Notes under the pieces: generated by a model
Seen by the model: the letters and a program-made list of their open reading frames with translations, nothing else
Database searches by the model: none
What the model was told of the DNA's origin: nothing
Position numbers and translations under genes: made by a program
In this document: piece after piece, positions 1 through 8,367 of the stretch
Layout: each line of letters begins with the position of its first letter
Numbering within the stretch: position 1 is the stretch's first letter
Assembly (NCBI GenBank): GCA_964368275.1
Contig: CAYJAQ010000009.1
Coordinates: 1-36,116 of the forward strand
Length of the DNA: 36,116 nucleotides
Direction: 5' to 3'
Source of the DNA: CAYJAQ01 sp964368275
GTDB taxonomy: Bacteria; Bacillota_I; Bacilli_A; ML615J-28; CAG-313

Positions 1-50
1 GTACGGTGCAATGGGAGGGGCGAAAATAAAATTATTTTCCCTCTACCCTA

Positions 51-614
51 TTATTTATGCATATTTTTGTTTAAAGGGCGCACTTTCTCTAGAGCAATTA
101 CTACTGCAGGAATCAATATCAAATGTAATATAATTCCCGGCCACGCTGAAATAAATGCACCACTTAGAAATAGACTAAAATTGAAAGGTAAGGTATTGTC
201 AATTAGTGTCATGCTATAACGCACGATTCCCCAAACTATTCTACCAATGAGCATAGCGCTAATTAACGTTGCGTATATGGCAATAATATTTTTCTTGGTG
301 ATTTTCTTAAAAAAGTCATACAACAATCCAGAAGCTACTCCATACGTTCCTAGTTCAAAAGCCATGCCAATACCAGAAGGATAAATTGTTGGCATACCAA
401 AGGTAAAGTATCTAAGTATAGGAGCTACTATTCCAATTACTAAACCATATTGCCAGCCACAGGCTAATCCGCAGATGAGTACTGGTATATGCATTGGTGA
501 AAGCATTCTGCCAATAATAGGTATGTTTCCAGTTAATAGAGGTAAAATTAATGCAATAGTTAAGAATAATGCTGATAGGCAGATATTTAGGATAAGATTT
601 CGCGACTTACTCAT
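51..614 (-). CDS. ECF transporter S component (substrate unknown)
   Basis: This is a hydrophobic protein of 187 residues with about six membrane segments. It fits the substrate-binding S components of energy-coupling factor (ECF) vitamin importers, which capture a small molecule and dock on a shared EcfT/EcfA energising module. The stretches LSPMHIPVLICGLACGW and GMPTIYPSGIGMAFELGTYG match the conserved pattern of this family as I know it. No EcfA or EcfT gene lies in the window, so the module must be encoded elsewhere. I chose the ATG at 614 rather than the in-frame ATG at 626, because a GAGGA ribosome binding site lies directly before it and the upstream ATG overlaps that site. The substrate cannot be told from sequence alone. 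The gene is divergent from the MATE exporter. Confidence 0.8.
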   Translation of the reverse strand: MSKSRNLILNICLSALFLTIALILPLLTGNIPIIGRMLSPMHIPVLICGLACGWQYGLVIGIVAPILRYFTFGMPTIYPSGIGMAFELGTYGVASGLLYDFFKKITKKNIIAIYATLISAMLIGRIVWGIVRYSMTLIDNTLPFNFSLFLSGAFISAWPGIILHLILIPAVVIALEKVRPLNKNMHK

Positions 615-637
615 ATTTTTCCTCATTTCTTATGTTG

Positions 638-666
638 ATTATATAACAAAAAAAGTAATAAGTCAA
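638..666 (-). promoter_or_regulatory. Promoter of the ECF S component gene
   Basis: On the minus strand, TTGACT (661-666) is followed after exactly 17 bases by a consensus TATAAT (638-643). The start codon lies about 24 bases downstream. Confidence 0.8.
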
Positions 667-714
667 ACAATAGGTTATTTTGGTTAATTCTATTCGACAT
701 AAAGTGCCAATTGA

Positions 715-743
715 TTGTTAAAAACTAAATGGTGTGGTATAAT
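715..743 (+). promoter_or_regulatory. Promoter of the MATE gene, extended -10
   Basis: TTGTTA (715-720) lies 17 bases before TATAAT (738-743), which is preceded by TG plus one base, making an extended -10 element. The transcript leader is only about 25 bases. Confidence 0.75.
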
Positions 744-773
744 CACTAAGATAAAAAGAATAAGAGGTTGTTT

Positions 774-2144
774 ATGCATACTAACACAAAAGACATGACG
801 CAAGGTTCAACTTGGAAAAATATTGTTGTCTTTGCCATCCCTATTTTAATAAGTAATATTTTTCAACAATTATATAATTCTGCTGACTCACTAATTGTCG
901 GAAACTTTCTGGGAACTGAATCTTTCGCAGCAGTCTCGTCATCGGGTAATTTGATATTCTTGTTTACTAGTTTCTTTATTGGTACCGCAATGGGAGCCGG
1001 TATAGTTATTTCAAAATACTTTGGTGCTAAAGACTATGAGAATATGTCAAAAGCAATTCACACGAATATTGCATTTGGCTTAGTAGCAAGTATTATTTTA
1101 ACTATCTTGGGAGTAGTGTTTGCACCCTTAGTATTGCGCTTAATGAAAACTGATCCTGCTGTTTTACCACAATCAATAAGCTATTTCCAAAATTATTTTC
1201 TAGGTGTTGCGGGAATGATTATGTATAATATTTTTAATGGTATATTACAAGCTATTGGTAATAGCAGAAGACCATTATATTATTTAATATTTTCTTCTTT
1301 ACTTAACATTGGCTTGGATTTGCTGTTTATTGGGGTATTTAAGTGGGGGGTAGGTTCAGCAGCAATCGCAACGGCTATTTCGCAGCTAGCGAGTGCTATG
1401 CTTTGTCTGCTATTCTTAATGCGAAAGGGAACTGTTTACCAAATTGAGATTAAAAAAATTCGTTTTCATAAAGGTATGTTTGTTAACATTTTGAAATATG
1501 GATTGCCGTCAGGTATTCAAAACTCCGTAATTGCTTTTGCAAATGTTATTGTTCAGTCAAATATTAATGTTTTTGGTAAAGATGCTATGGCGGGCTGTGG
1601 GGCTTATTCGAAAGTAGAAGGTTTTGCTTTTTTACCAATTAATTGCTTTACGATGGCTATTACGACTTTTGTTGGTCAAAATCTGGGTGCAAAGCAATAT
1701 GAAAGAGCTAAGCAAGGCTCACGGTTTGGAATTCTTACCTCAATTATCTTAGCACAAGTGATAGGGATAATCATGTATTTTGTGGCGCCTGATCTAATTA
1801 CTATCTTTAATGATGATCCGGCGGTAGTAGCAATTGGGGCACTTCAATGTCGAACGATTAGCTTATTTTACTCATTACTGGCCTTCTCACATTGTATTGC
1901 GGCAGTGTGCCGGGGGGCAGGCAAAGCATTTGTTCCAATGATTATTATGCTACTTGCTTGGTGCTTATTAAGAATTACCTATATAACGATAATAATGCAA
2001 TATTTTAATGAGATTAAATTTATCTTTTGGGCCTATCCATTAACTTGGGGTATTAGTTCAATAGCTTATTTAATTTATTATTTAGCTAGCGATTGGGTTC
2101 ATGGCTTTGATAAGAAAAAGGAGACTAGTGTGGTAGTTGCTTAA
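774..2144 (+). CDS. MATE family multidrug/Na+ antiporter
   Basis: This is a 456-residue protein with about twelve membrane helices. Its N-terminus (MTQGSTWKNIVVFAIPI, then FQQLYNSADSLIVGNFLG) is the hallmark of bacterial MATE exporters, which extrude cationic drugs or metabolites in exchange for Na+ or H+. The internal twofold repeat expected of the family is visible: KYGLPSGIQNSVIAFANVIVQ in the second half mirrors the N-terminal start. Length is typical. The start is the ATG at 774, six bases after AGAGG; the in-frame TTG at 768 overlaps the ribosome binding site. It stands as a single gene with its own promoter, and no clear terminator follows before the next promoter. The substrate is not predictable. 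Confidence 0.9.
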   Translation: MHTNTKDMTQGSTWKNIVVFAIPILISNIFQQLYNSADSLIVGNFLGTESFAAVSSSGNLIFLFTSFFIGTAMGAGIVISKYFGAKDYENMSKAIHTNIAFGLVASIILTILGVVFAPLVLRLMKTDPAVLPQSISYFQNYFLGVAGMIMYNIFNGILQAIGNSRRPLYYLIFSSLLNIGLDLLFIGVFKWGVGSAAIATAISQLASAMLCLLFLMRKGTVYQIEIKKIRFHKGMFVNILKYGLPSGIQNSVIAFANVIVQSNINVFGKDAMAGCGAYSKVEGFAFLPINCFTMAITTFVGQNLGAKQYERAKQGSRFGILTSIILAQVIGIIMYFVAPDLITIFNDDPAVVAIGALQCRTISLFYSLLAFSHCIAAVCRGAGKAFVPMIIMLLAWCLLRITYITIIMQYFNEIKFIFWAYPLTWGISSIAYLIYYLASDWVHGFDKKKETSVVVA

Positions 2145-2154
2145 CAATTTACTT

Positions 2155-2182
2155 TTGTTTTTTAGCGATTACATGATATAAT
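2155..2182 (+). promoter_or_regulatory. Promoter of the tRNA methyltransferase operon
   Basis: TTGTTT (2155-2160), a 16-base spacer, then TG-A-TATAAT with the -10 hexamer at 2177-2182. It is one of several copies in this window of the string TGATATAATAT. Confidence 0.7.
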
Positions 2183-2208
2183 ATAGATGATTGATGAAGG
2201 AGGAAAAT

Positions 2209-2868
2209 ATGAGCATCACTAGAGATTATTTACCCAAACATTCGGATATTGTTATATACCAAGATGATCAAATGTTTCGTATTAATACAGATACTCAAGT
2301 CTTAGGCGAATTTTTAGAAGTATACCGTGAAGATACCGTTCTTGATATGGGAACTAATAATGGTGCACTACTAATATATGCAAGTTTGTTTAATCCCCAA
2401 AAGTTAATTGGCTTGGAGATTAACGCGAAAGCTCTGGAGTTAGCAAAACTAAATTTGGATACTAATAATATTGTTAATTACCAACTTATTAATGATGATA
2501 TCATTACCTACACAGGTCCAGAAGTAGATGTAATTATTTGTAATCCTCCTTATTTTAAAACAAAAGTTGATGATCATGGTCAAAATCAATATAAGTCACT
2601 TGCTAAACATGAAGATCAACTAACACTAGCAAAACTAGTAAAGTCAATTAATCGCAATCTAAGAAATGGGGGAACTCTTTATTTACTCTTTCTCACCGCT
2701 CGCCTTGATGAAGTAATGAGTGAGCTTAGTAAAAATAAGCTAAGTGTTAAAGTGTTAAAGTTTGTGTATGATATTAATAAAGAATATTCTAATGTTGTTC
2801 TTATTAAAGCAGTAAAAGGTGGCAATAATGGCATATTAGTCGAAAAACCAATAATAATAACTAGATAA
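2209..2868 (+). CDS. trmN6: tRNA1(Val) adenine-37 N6-methyltransferase family (YfiC/YabB-type)
   Basis: This is a 219-residue SAM-dependent methyltransferase. Motif I is DMGTNNGALLIYAS (SAM binding), and the catalytic motif IV is NPPY within VIICNPPYFKTK, which is typical of enzymes that methylate the exocyclic N6 of adenine. The N-terminal part, with YQDDQMFRINTDTQVLGEF, matches the YfiC/TrmN6 family, which modifies A37 of tRNA1(Val); Bacillus YabB is the Gram-positive form. The ATG at 2209 is chosen because AAGGAGG (2197-2203) lies just before it. The next gene follows after 21 bases, so the two are probably co-transcribed. The exact tRNA substrate is inferred from the family. Confidence 0.85.
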   Translation: MSITRDYLPKHSDIVIYQDDQMFRINTDTQVLGEFLEVYREDTVLDMGTNNGALLIYASLFNPQKLIGLEINAKALELAKLNLDTNNIVNYQLINDDIITYTGPEVDVIICNPPYFKTKVDDHGQNQYKSLAKHEDQLTLAKLVKSINRNLRNGGTLYLLFLTARLDEVMSELSKNKLSVKVLKFVYDINKEYSNVVLIKAVKGGNNGILVEKPIIITR

Positions 2869-2889
2869 AAAGAATGGAGAAATAAAATA

Positions 2890-3507
2890 ATGATAAATAA
2901 CAAACAAAATATGAATGCCCTGTTTAAGATTGGCTATGGCCTGTATGTTATTACCACTAATGATGGTAATCAAGATAATGGTTGTATCGTTAATTCCGTA
3001 TTGCAGGTTACTTCAGTGCCGAATCGTATCGCAGTAGCTGTTAACAAACTAAATTATACCCATCAAACAATAATGGAAACTATGACAATGAATATTAATG
3101 TTTTGTCAATTGATACACCTTTTAAAGTATTTCAAGTATTTGGTTTTCAAAGTGGTCGTGATGTTAATAAATTTGCAGGTTGTACACCTAACCGCACTGA
3201 TAACGGTTTAATCTATTTGCCAAAGTACATTAACGCCGTTATTTCCTTGAAAGTACAATCAGTTACTTCACTTGATACTCACTCACTGTTTATTTGTGAT
3301 GTTACTGAGGCTCAAGTGTTAAGTGATCGCGAGACAATGACATACACATATTACCAAAATAATGTAAAACCAAAACCTGTTCCCCAAACTCCTAAAGGTT
3401 ATGTCTGCAAAATTTGTGGTTTTATCTATCAAGGCGATGAATTACCAGTAGATTATGTCTGCCCAATTTGCAATCATCCTGCCGTTGATTTTGAAAAACT
3501 TGAATAA
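2890..3507 (+). CDS. Flavin reductase-rubredoxin fusion (high molecular weight rubredoxin, Hrb-like)
   Basis: The protein has 205 residues. The first 155 or so form a flavin reductase-like FMN-binding domain (NSVLQVTSVPNRIAVAVNK is the typical core). The last 36 form a short rubredoxin-like iron site with Cys173, Cys176, Cys191 and Cys194. This architecture matches Hrb of anaerobes such as Moorella, which passes electrons from NAD(P)H to flavodiiron proteins for oxygen or nitric oxide reduction. No flavodiiron gene is in the window. The short rubredoxin module resembles the one at the end of rubrerythrin (see the gene at 19562). The gene is followed by a strong terminator. Confidence 0.85.
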   Translation: MINNKQNMNALFKIGYGLYVITTNDGNQDNGCIVNSVLQVTSVPNRIAVAVNKLNYTHQTIMETMTMNINVLSIDTPFKVFQVFGFQSGRDVNKFAGCTPNRTDNGLIYLPKYINAVISLKVQSVTSLDTHSLFICDVTEAQVLSDRETMTYTYYQNNVKPKPVPQTPKGYVCKICGFIYQGDELPVDYVCPICNHPAVDFEKLE

Positions 3508-3520
3508 TAATAGTTTAGAT

Positions 3521-3552
3521 ACTTGTGCAATATACTGCACAAGTTTTTCTTT
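3521..3552 (+). terminator. Rho-independent terminator
   Basis: Perfect 9-bp stem ACTTGTGCA (3521-3529) and TGCACAAGT (3536-3544) with a 6-base loop, followed by TTTTCTTT. It ends the methyltransferase-Hrb transcript. Confidence 0.92.
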
Positions 3553-3570
3553 GAAAACGTTTTTTAGATA

Positions 3571-3599
3571 TTGACATATATAGAAAAAAAGCGTATAAT
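3571..3599 (+). promoter_or_regulatory. Consensus promoter of the MarR-ABC operon
   Basis: A perfect sigma-A promoter: TTGACA (3571-3576), a 17-base spacer, and TATAAT (3594-3599). Its -10 hexamer is overlapped by the operator-like palindrome listed next. Confidence 0.92.
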
Positions 3600-3620
3600 A
3601 GTTAGGTAACCTAACTATTA
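3596..3620 (+). promoter_or_regulatory. Palindromic operator, probably MarR autoregulation
   Basis: Two perfect 12-base half-sites, TAATAGTTAGGT (3596-3607) and ACCTAACTATTA (3609-3620), flank one central A. The palindrome covers part of the -10 hexamer, the start site and the region up to the AAGGAGG of the marR gene. Such placement would block both RNA polymerase and early elongation. Binding by the MarR protein encoded next door is inferred from family habit. Confidence 0.8.
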
Positions 3621-3630
3621 AGGAGGCACT

Positions 3631-4062
3631 ATGAAAATTGATATATTGAAGGCCCTAAAAGCTATTGATCGAAAAATTAAGCGTAATCTTAATAATTCTG
3701 AAGCATTTAAAAATGACGAAATATTAACTAGCATGAAAGGCTACTTAATTGGATATATTTATGGTAAGTCTTTAGAAAAAGAAGATGTATTTCAAAAAGA
3801 TATTGAAAAACAATTTCGCATTTCTAAAGCGACTTGTTCAGAAATAATTGCTAATATGGAACACGATGGCTACATCAAGCGAATTGTTCTATCAGAAGAT
3901 GCTAGATGTAAACGAATTGTCTTGACAGAGCTAGGCTTAAAAACACATATGTTAGTAGATGAAGCGTTATTTAATATTCAAGAGGAAATGATGAGCGAAT
4001 TTTCTAATGAAGAACGTGAACAATTATTAGCTTTTCTTGCACGCATGGAAGCTAAATTATAG
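3631..4062 (+). CDS. MarR family transcriptional repressor
   Basis: This is a 143-residue winged-helix regulator. The recognition region is FRISKATCSEIIANMEHDGY (residues about 63-82), followed by the wing IKRIVLSEDARCKRIVLTELG with the Asp-Ala-Arg loop typical of MarR proteins. These are dimers that leave the DNA when a ligand, often the drug exported by the neighbouring pump, binds. The strong AAGGAGG site precedes the ATG. The two ABC exporter genes start 8 bases downstream, so the regulator and pump form one operon controlled by the palindrome at 3596-3620. A direct drug-sensing role is inferred from this layout. Confidence 0.9.
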   Translation: MKIDILKALKAIDRKIKRNLNNSEAFKNDEILTSMKGYLIGYIYGKSLEKEDVFQKDIEKQFRISKATCSEIIANMEHDGYIKRIVLSEDARCKRIVLTELGLKTHMLVDEALFNIQEEMMSEFSNEEREQLLAFLARMEAKL

Positions 4063-4070
4063 GAGGAAGT

Positions 4071-5843
4071 ATGCATACAGTAAAAATATTATTAAAGAGT
4101 GTTAGAGAGTATAAAAAGGCATCTATTTTGTCACCCATTTTTATTGCTCTAGAAGTTCTTATGGAATGTACTATTCCGCTAATTATTTCCGAATTTATTA
4201 ATACCCTAAATAATTATCAAGATAGTGGCAATAGTGGCGAATTACTAAAGACGATTATTATCTATGGTGTTATTTTAATTGTTATGTCCTTTATCGCTTT
4301 GTTTGGTGGCGTAATGGCAGCGAAGTATTCAGCTAAAGCAAGTTCTGGTTTTGCTACTAACTTGCGTAAAGATTTATATTACCGTATTCAAGATTTCTCA
4401 TTTGCTAATATAGATAAATTCTCAACATCAAGCTTAGTTACAAGGTTAACTACTGATGTAACAAATGCCCAAATGTCTTATATGGTAGTCATTAGAATTG
4501 CTATTAGAAGCCCATTGATGCTAGCCTTTGCTCTGGCTCTTTCATTTACCTTCCATCCAACCCTACCACTTATTTTTCTTTTAGTAGTTCCTGTTTTAGC
4601 AATTGGATTATATTTTATAATTACTAAGGCTCATCCATTATTTCGAAAAGTGTTCACAAAATATGATGCTTTAAATAACTCTGTCCAAGAAAACATTCGG
4701 GGAATGCGAGTTGTTAAATCATATGCTCGTGAAGATTATGAAAAAGAAAAATTTGAAGCAGCAGCATTAGAAGTATGTAATGATTTTACCAAAGCTGAAA
4801 AACTCATCTCAATTAACAATCCCCTAATGATGTCAGCTGTTTATGTTTGCATGGTTATTCTTTCATATTTTGGAGCTAAGATTATTGTTAATAGTGGCAA
4901 TACTGCTTTAGAAATTGGTGACTTGACTAGTCTTATTCAATATTCAATGCAAATTTTGATGAGCTTAATGATGTTATCAATGGTGTTTATGATTATTACT
5001 ATTTCGGCGGAATCAATTCGACGAATAGTTGAAGTGCTTGAAGAAGAGCCTAATTTACAGAATCCTAGTGATCCTATCTATGAAGTCGCAGATGGTTCAG
5101 TTGTTTTTGATAATGTAAGTTTTAAATATTCTGCTCATGCCAGCAAATATGCTCTTAGTAATATTAACTTACATATTAATGCTGGTGAAACAATTGGTAT
5201 TTTAGGAGGGACTGGTAGTTCAAAAACTTCACTAATTCAACTAATACCAAGATTGTATGATGCAACTGAAGGTGAAGTATTAGTTGGTGGCAAAGATGTA
5301 CGCCTCTATGATATTAAAGCCCTACGTAATCAAGTAGCTGTTGTTTTACAAAAGAATATTCTTTTCTCAGGTAGTATTGCTGATAATTTACGTTGGGGTA
5401 AAAATGACGCAAGTTTAGAAGAGATGAAAGCAGTGTGTGATGCTGCCCAAGTGAGTGATTTTATTGAATCACTACCAGAAAAATATGATACTTATATTGA
5501 ACAAGGTGGGACCAATGTTTCAGGTGGGCAAAAGCAACGTCTATGTATAGCGCGTGCGCTTTTGAAAAGTCCTAAAATCTTAATACTAGATGATTCTACA
5601 AGCGCAGTTGATACAAAAACTGATGCCCTTATTCGTCAAGCCTTCTTGAAATACTTGCCTAATACCACTAAAATCATTATTGCTCAACGTACATCAAGTA
5701 TTGAACATGCAGACCAAATAATTGTAATGGAAAATGGAACAATTAACGGTATGGGAACTCACCAAGAATTACTGAAAACTAATCAAATATATCAAGAAGT
5801 ATATTATTCACAAAATAGAGTAGGTGATACAAATGAACAATAA
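4071..5843 (+). CDS. ABC exporter half, degenerate ATP-site subunit
   Basis: This 590-residue half-transporter has six membrane helices (about 1-310) and one ATPase domain (about 340-580). Walker A is GGTGSSKT (Lys385) and the signature is VSGGQ (483-487). The Walker B is followed by Asp508 where active subunits have Glu, and the switch histidine is Gln539 (IAQRTSS). These changes are the signature of the degenerate-site partner in heterodimeric exporters such as LmrCD, BmrCD and TM287/288. It overlaps the next gene by 11 bases, as expected for subunits made in equal amounts. Substrates are likely drugs or peptides, but the sequence does not tell which. Confidence 0.92.
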   Translation: MHTVKILLKSVREYKKASILSPIFIALEVLMECTIPLIISEFINTLNNYQDSGNSGELLKTIIIYGVILIVMSFIALFGGVMAAKYSAKASSGFATNLRKDLYYRIQDFSFANIDKFSTSSLVTRLTTDVTNAQMSYMVVIRIAIRSPLMLAFALALSFTFHPTLPLIFLLVVPVLAIGLYFIITKAHPLFRKVFTKYDALNNSVQENIRGMRVVKSYAREDYEKEKFEAAALEVCNDFTKAEKLISINNPLMMSAVYVCMVILSYFGAKIIVNSGNTALEIGDLTSLIQYSMQILMSLMMLSMVFMIITISAESIRRIVEVLEEEPNLQNPSDPIYEVADGSVVFDNVSFKYSAHASKYALSNINLHINAGETIGILGGTGSSKTSLIQLIPRLYDATEGEVLVGGKDVRLYDIKALRNQVAVVLQKNILFSGSIADNLRWGKNDASLEEMKAVCDAAQVSDFIESLPEKYDTYIEQGGTNVSGGQKQRLCIARALLKSPKILILDDSTSAVDTKTDALIRQAFLKYLPNTTKIIIAQRTSSIEHADQIIVMENGTINGMGTHQELLKTNQIYQEVYYSQNRVGDTNEQ

Positions 5844-7770
5844 AACGTCAATGAAAAAACCTAAATTAAAAGTTGCTACTTTGAAAAGACTTATTAAAGA
5901 ACTTTGGTCATATTACAAGGGACGTTGGGTATTTGTCTTTATTTGTATGGCGTTTGTAGTCACGGGGAATGCTTGTGCCTCAATCTTTATTAATAAAATG
6001 TCAACTATCGTAACCAATGGTTTAGCAAGCAATTTTGACAATGTAAAAGGTGACTTAGTTGTATTACTAATCACGATGATTTCGGTATATGTGTTCGCGG
6101 TCATATCATCATTTTTGATGAACCGTTCAATAGCTGTTATTACCCAAGGATCATTATTAAAAATTAGAAGAAAAATGTTTAATAAAATGGAAAAATTACC
6201 AATTAAGTATTTTGACCAAAATAATATTGGTGATATCATGAGCCATTATACTAATGATACTGATACCTTACGACAACTAGTTTCTCAGAGTATTACTAGT
6301 GTTATTCAATCAGCAATTATGTTAATTGTATTATTTGTGATAATGATTAATTATAGCTTATGGCTTGCTATTATTATCTTTATTGGCATATTTGCAATGT
6401 TAAAAGTTGCAACTTCGGTTGGTGGTCGCTCTGCTGTTGGTTTTATTCGACAACAAAAAGAAATTGCTGCTGTAGAAGGCTATATTGAAGAAATGATGCA
6501 TGGGCAAAAAGTCGTAAAAGTCTTTTGCCATGAGGAAGAAGCTGAAAAGAGTTTCGATGAAATAAACAATCGTTTAAATGATGCTATTAATTTCGCTAAT
6601 AGCAATGCTAATAAAGTCGGACCAATAATGGGTAATATTGGCAATATTATGTATGTATTTTTAGCATTCTTAGGCGGTTTACTACTTGCTATTTCTCTGA
6701 ATGGTACTACGGTTTATAATTTAACAATTAGAGGATTAATTCCAATTTCAATTGGCTATTTCTTGCCAATAGTTATATCGTTCTTAACCCTTGCTCGTCA
6801 GTTCTCAAATAACGTTAATCAAGTTGCCCAACAGTCAAATCAAATTATAATGGCAATGGCGGCTGCAGAACGAATCTTTAATCTGATTGATGAACCGGTT
6901 GAAGAAGATGAGGGTTATGTAACCTTAGTGAACGCTAAATATAATTCGAAAGGTGAAATTGTTGAAACCGATGAACGAACTGGAATTTGGGCATGGAAAC
7001 ATCCTCACGAAACAGGTGAGGTTACTTATACCAAACTAACTGGTGACATTCGAATGTTTGATGTTGATTTTGCCTATGTAGAAGATAAAGTCATTTTGCA
7101 CAATGTTACTTTATATGCGGAACCTGGTCAAAAGATTGCTTTCGTCGGATCAACTGGTGCTGGCAAAACCACCATTACTAATCTAATCAATCGCTTTTAT
7201 GATATTGCTGATGGCAAGATTCGCTATGATGGCATAAATATCCGTAAAATTAAAAAGGCCGATTTACGTAGATCTTTGGGAATAGTACTTCAAGATACTA
7301 ACTTATTTACAGGCACTGTCATTGATAATATTCGCTATGGTCGGCTTGATGCTACCGATGATGAATGTATTGCAGCTGCAAAACTAGCTAATGCTCATGA
7401 CTTTATCTCGCGCTTGCCTGATGGATATTATACACAATTAAGTGGTGATGGTGCAAATCTTAGCCAAGGTCAACGACAATTATTGTCAATTGCCCGGGCC
7501 GCCGTTGCTGATGCACCTGTTATGATTCTTGATGAAGCAACATCATCAATTGATACGAGAACCGAGCAACTGGTTCAACAAGGAACCGATAAATTGATGA
7601 AAGGTCGAACAGTATTTGTTATTGCCCATCGATTATCAACTGTTCAGAACTCCGACGTTATTATGGTGCTTGAACATGGTGTAATTATTGAACGTGGCAA
7701 TCACGCTGAATTAATCGCTAAAAAAGGTAAATATTATCAATTATATACTGGTGCTTTTGAACTTGAATAG
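5833..7770 (+). CDS. ABC exporter half, catalytic partner subunit
   Basis: This 645-residue half-transporter pairs with the preceding gene. The membrane domain covers about residues 25-345. An insertion of about 60 residues (around 350-410, with EIVETDERTGIWAWKHP) sits before the ATPase domain, as is usual in LmrD/BmrD-type subunits. Walker A has Lys445, Walker B has the catalytic Glu568 (ILDEATSS), and the switch His599 is present. The signature is LSQGQ (543-547) rather than LSGGQ; it faces the degenerate site of the partner. The ATG at 5833 is preferred over GTG at 5824 because AGGTG lies at 5822-5826. No terminator is seen after the gene. Confidence 0.92.
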   Translation: MNNKTSMKKPKLKVATLKRLIKELWSYYKGRWVFVFICMAFVVTGNACASIFINKMSTIVTNGLASNFDNVKGDLVVLLITMISVYVFAVISSFLMNRSIAVITQGSLLKIRRKMFNKMEKLPIKYFDQNNIGDIMSHYTNDTDTLRQLVSQSITSVIQSAIMLIVLFVIMINYSLWLAIIIFIGIFAMLKVATSVGGRSAVGFIRQQKEIAAVEGYIEEMMHGQKVVKVFCHEEEAEKSFDEINNRLNDAINFANSNANKVGPIMGNIGNIMYVFLAFLGGLLLAISLNGTTVYNLTIRGLIPISIGYFLPIVISFLTLARQFSNNVNQVAQQSNQIIMAMAAAERIFNLIDEPVEEDEGYVTLVNAKYNSKGEIVETDERTGIWAWKHPHETGEVTYTKLTGDIRMFDVDFAYVEDKVILHNVTLYAEPGQKIAFVGSTGAGKTTITNLINRFYDIADGKIRYDGINIRKIKKADLRRSLGIVLQDTNLFTGTVIDNIRYGRLDATDDECIAAAKLANAHDFISRLPDGYYTQLSGDGANLSQGQRQLLSIARAAVADAPVMILDEATSSIDTRTEQLVQQGTDKLMKGRTVFVIAHRLSTVQNSDVIMVLEHGVIIERGNHAELIAKKGKYYQLYTGAFELE

Positions 7771-7802
7771 TATAAAGATTTTTGTAAATAGTCTTAATGA
7801 GA

Positions 7803-7808
7803 TATAAT
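7803..7808 (+). promoter_or_regulatory. Probable -10 element of the P-loop protein gene
   Basis: TATAAT in the string GATATAATATAGG, which recurs before other genes here. The best -35 match, TTGTAA (7782-7787), gives only a 15-base spacer, so this promoter is less certain. Confidence 0.5.
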
Positions 7809-7825
7809 ATAGGTGAGGTGGTAAA

Positions 7826-8341
7826 ATGCGCATACAAATAATTGGTTATAGTGGCGCTGGTAAATCAACGCTTGCTGCTATGCTGGGTGATCATTACCAA
7901 ATTCCGGTTCTTCATCTTGATAATACAAAGTTTTATGGTGATTGGCAGGAAAGAACTCAAGTTGAACAAAGCATTATTGTGGATGAATTCCTCGCCAAAA
8001 ATGAAAATTGGATTATTGATGGTAATTATTCAAACGTTGCTGAAAGTCGATTTTCACTGTGTGATATGTGTATTTTCTTAGATTATAACCGCTTTTATTG
8101 CTATCGTAAGTGCCGAGAACGCTATTTTGAATATCGACATAAACATCGTTCATCTTGCCCATGCAAGGAAAAGTTTGACTGGGAATTTAAAAAATGGCTA
8201 TTATTTTCAGGACGCACTAAAAAGCGTAAGCAAAAGCATCTAAATAATTTAAACAAATGTCCGGGGAAAAAGCTTCACTTTAAGAATAAAACTGAGCTTA
8301 ATGAGTTTTTAAAAGAACTTGAAATAGGAAAAAATCAATGA
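7826..8341 (+). CDS. P-loop NTPase, 'topology modulation protein' (FlaR-like) family
   Basis: The 171-residue protein starts with a kinase-like P-loop, GYSGAGKSTLA (residues about 7-17), and has the adenylate-kinase-like pattern LHLDNTKFYGDW and WIIDGNYS. This is the family named FlaR or DNA topology modulation protein. The name comes from old genetics and the biochemical substrate is not firmly known; a small-molecule kinase activity is plausible from the fold. The C-terminal third is Lys/Arg-rich (GRTKKRKQKH) with a Cys pair at SSCPCKEK. It overlaps or nearly abuts the nitroreductase gene, so the two are probably co-transcribed. Confidence 0.75.
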   Translation: MRIQIIGYSGAGKSTLAAMLGDHYQIPVLHLDNTKFYGDWQERTQVEQSIIVDEFLAKNENWIIDGNYSNVAESRFSLCDMCIFLDYNRFYCYRKCRERYFEYRHKHRSSCPCKEKFDWEFKKWLLFSGRTKKRKQKHLNNLNKCPGKKLHFKNKTELNEFLKELEIGKNQ

Positions 8342-8367
8342 GCAAAAAAAGCCTAGAAAGGAACAAA

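Noticed and set aside
22..39. Hairpin GAAAATAA/TTATTTTC near the left edge as a terminator
   Set aside because: It is a pure A-T palindrome with a 2-base spacer and no convincing T-tail; such strings are common in this AT-rich DNA.
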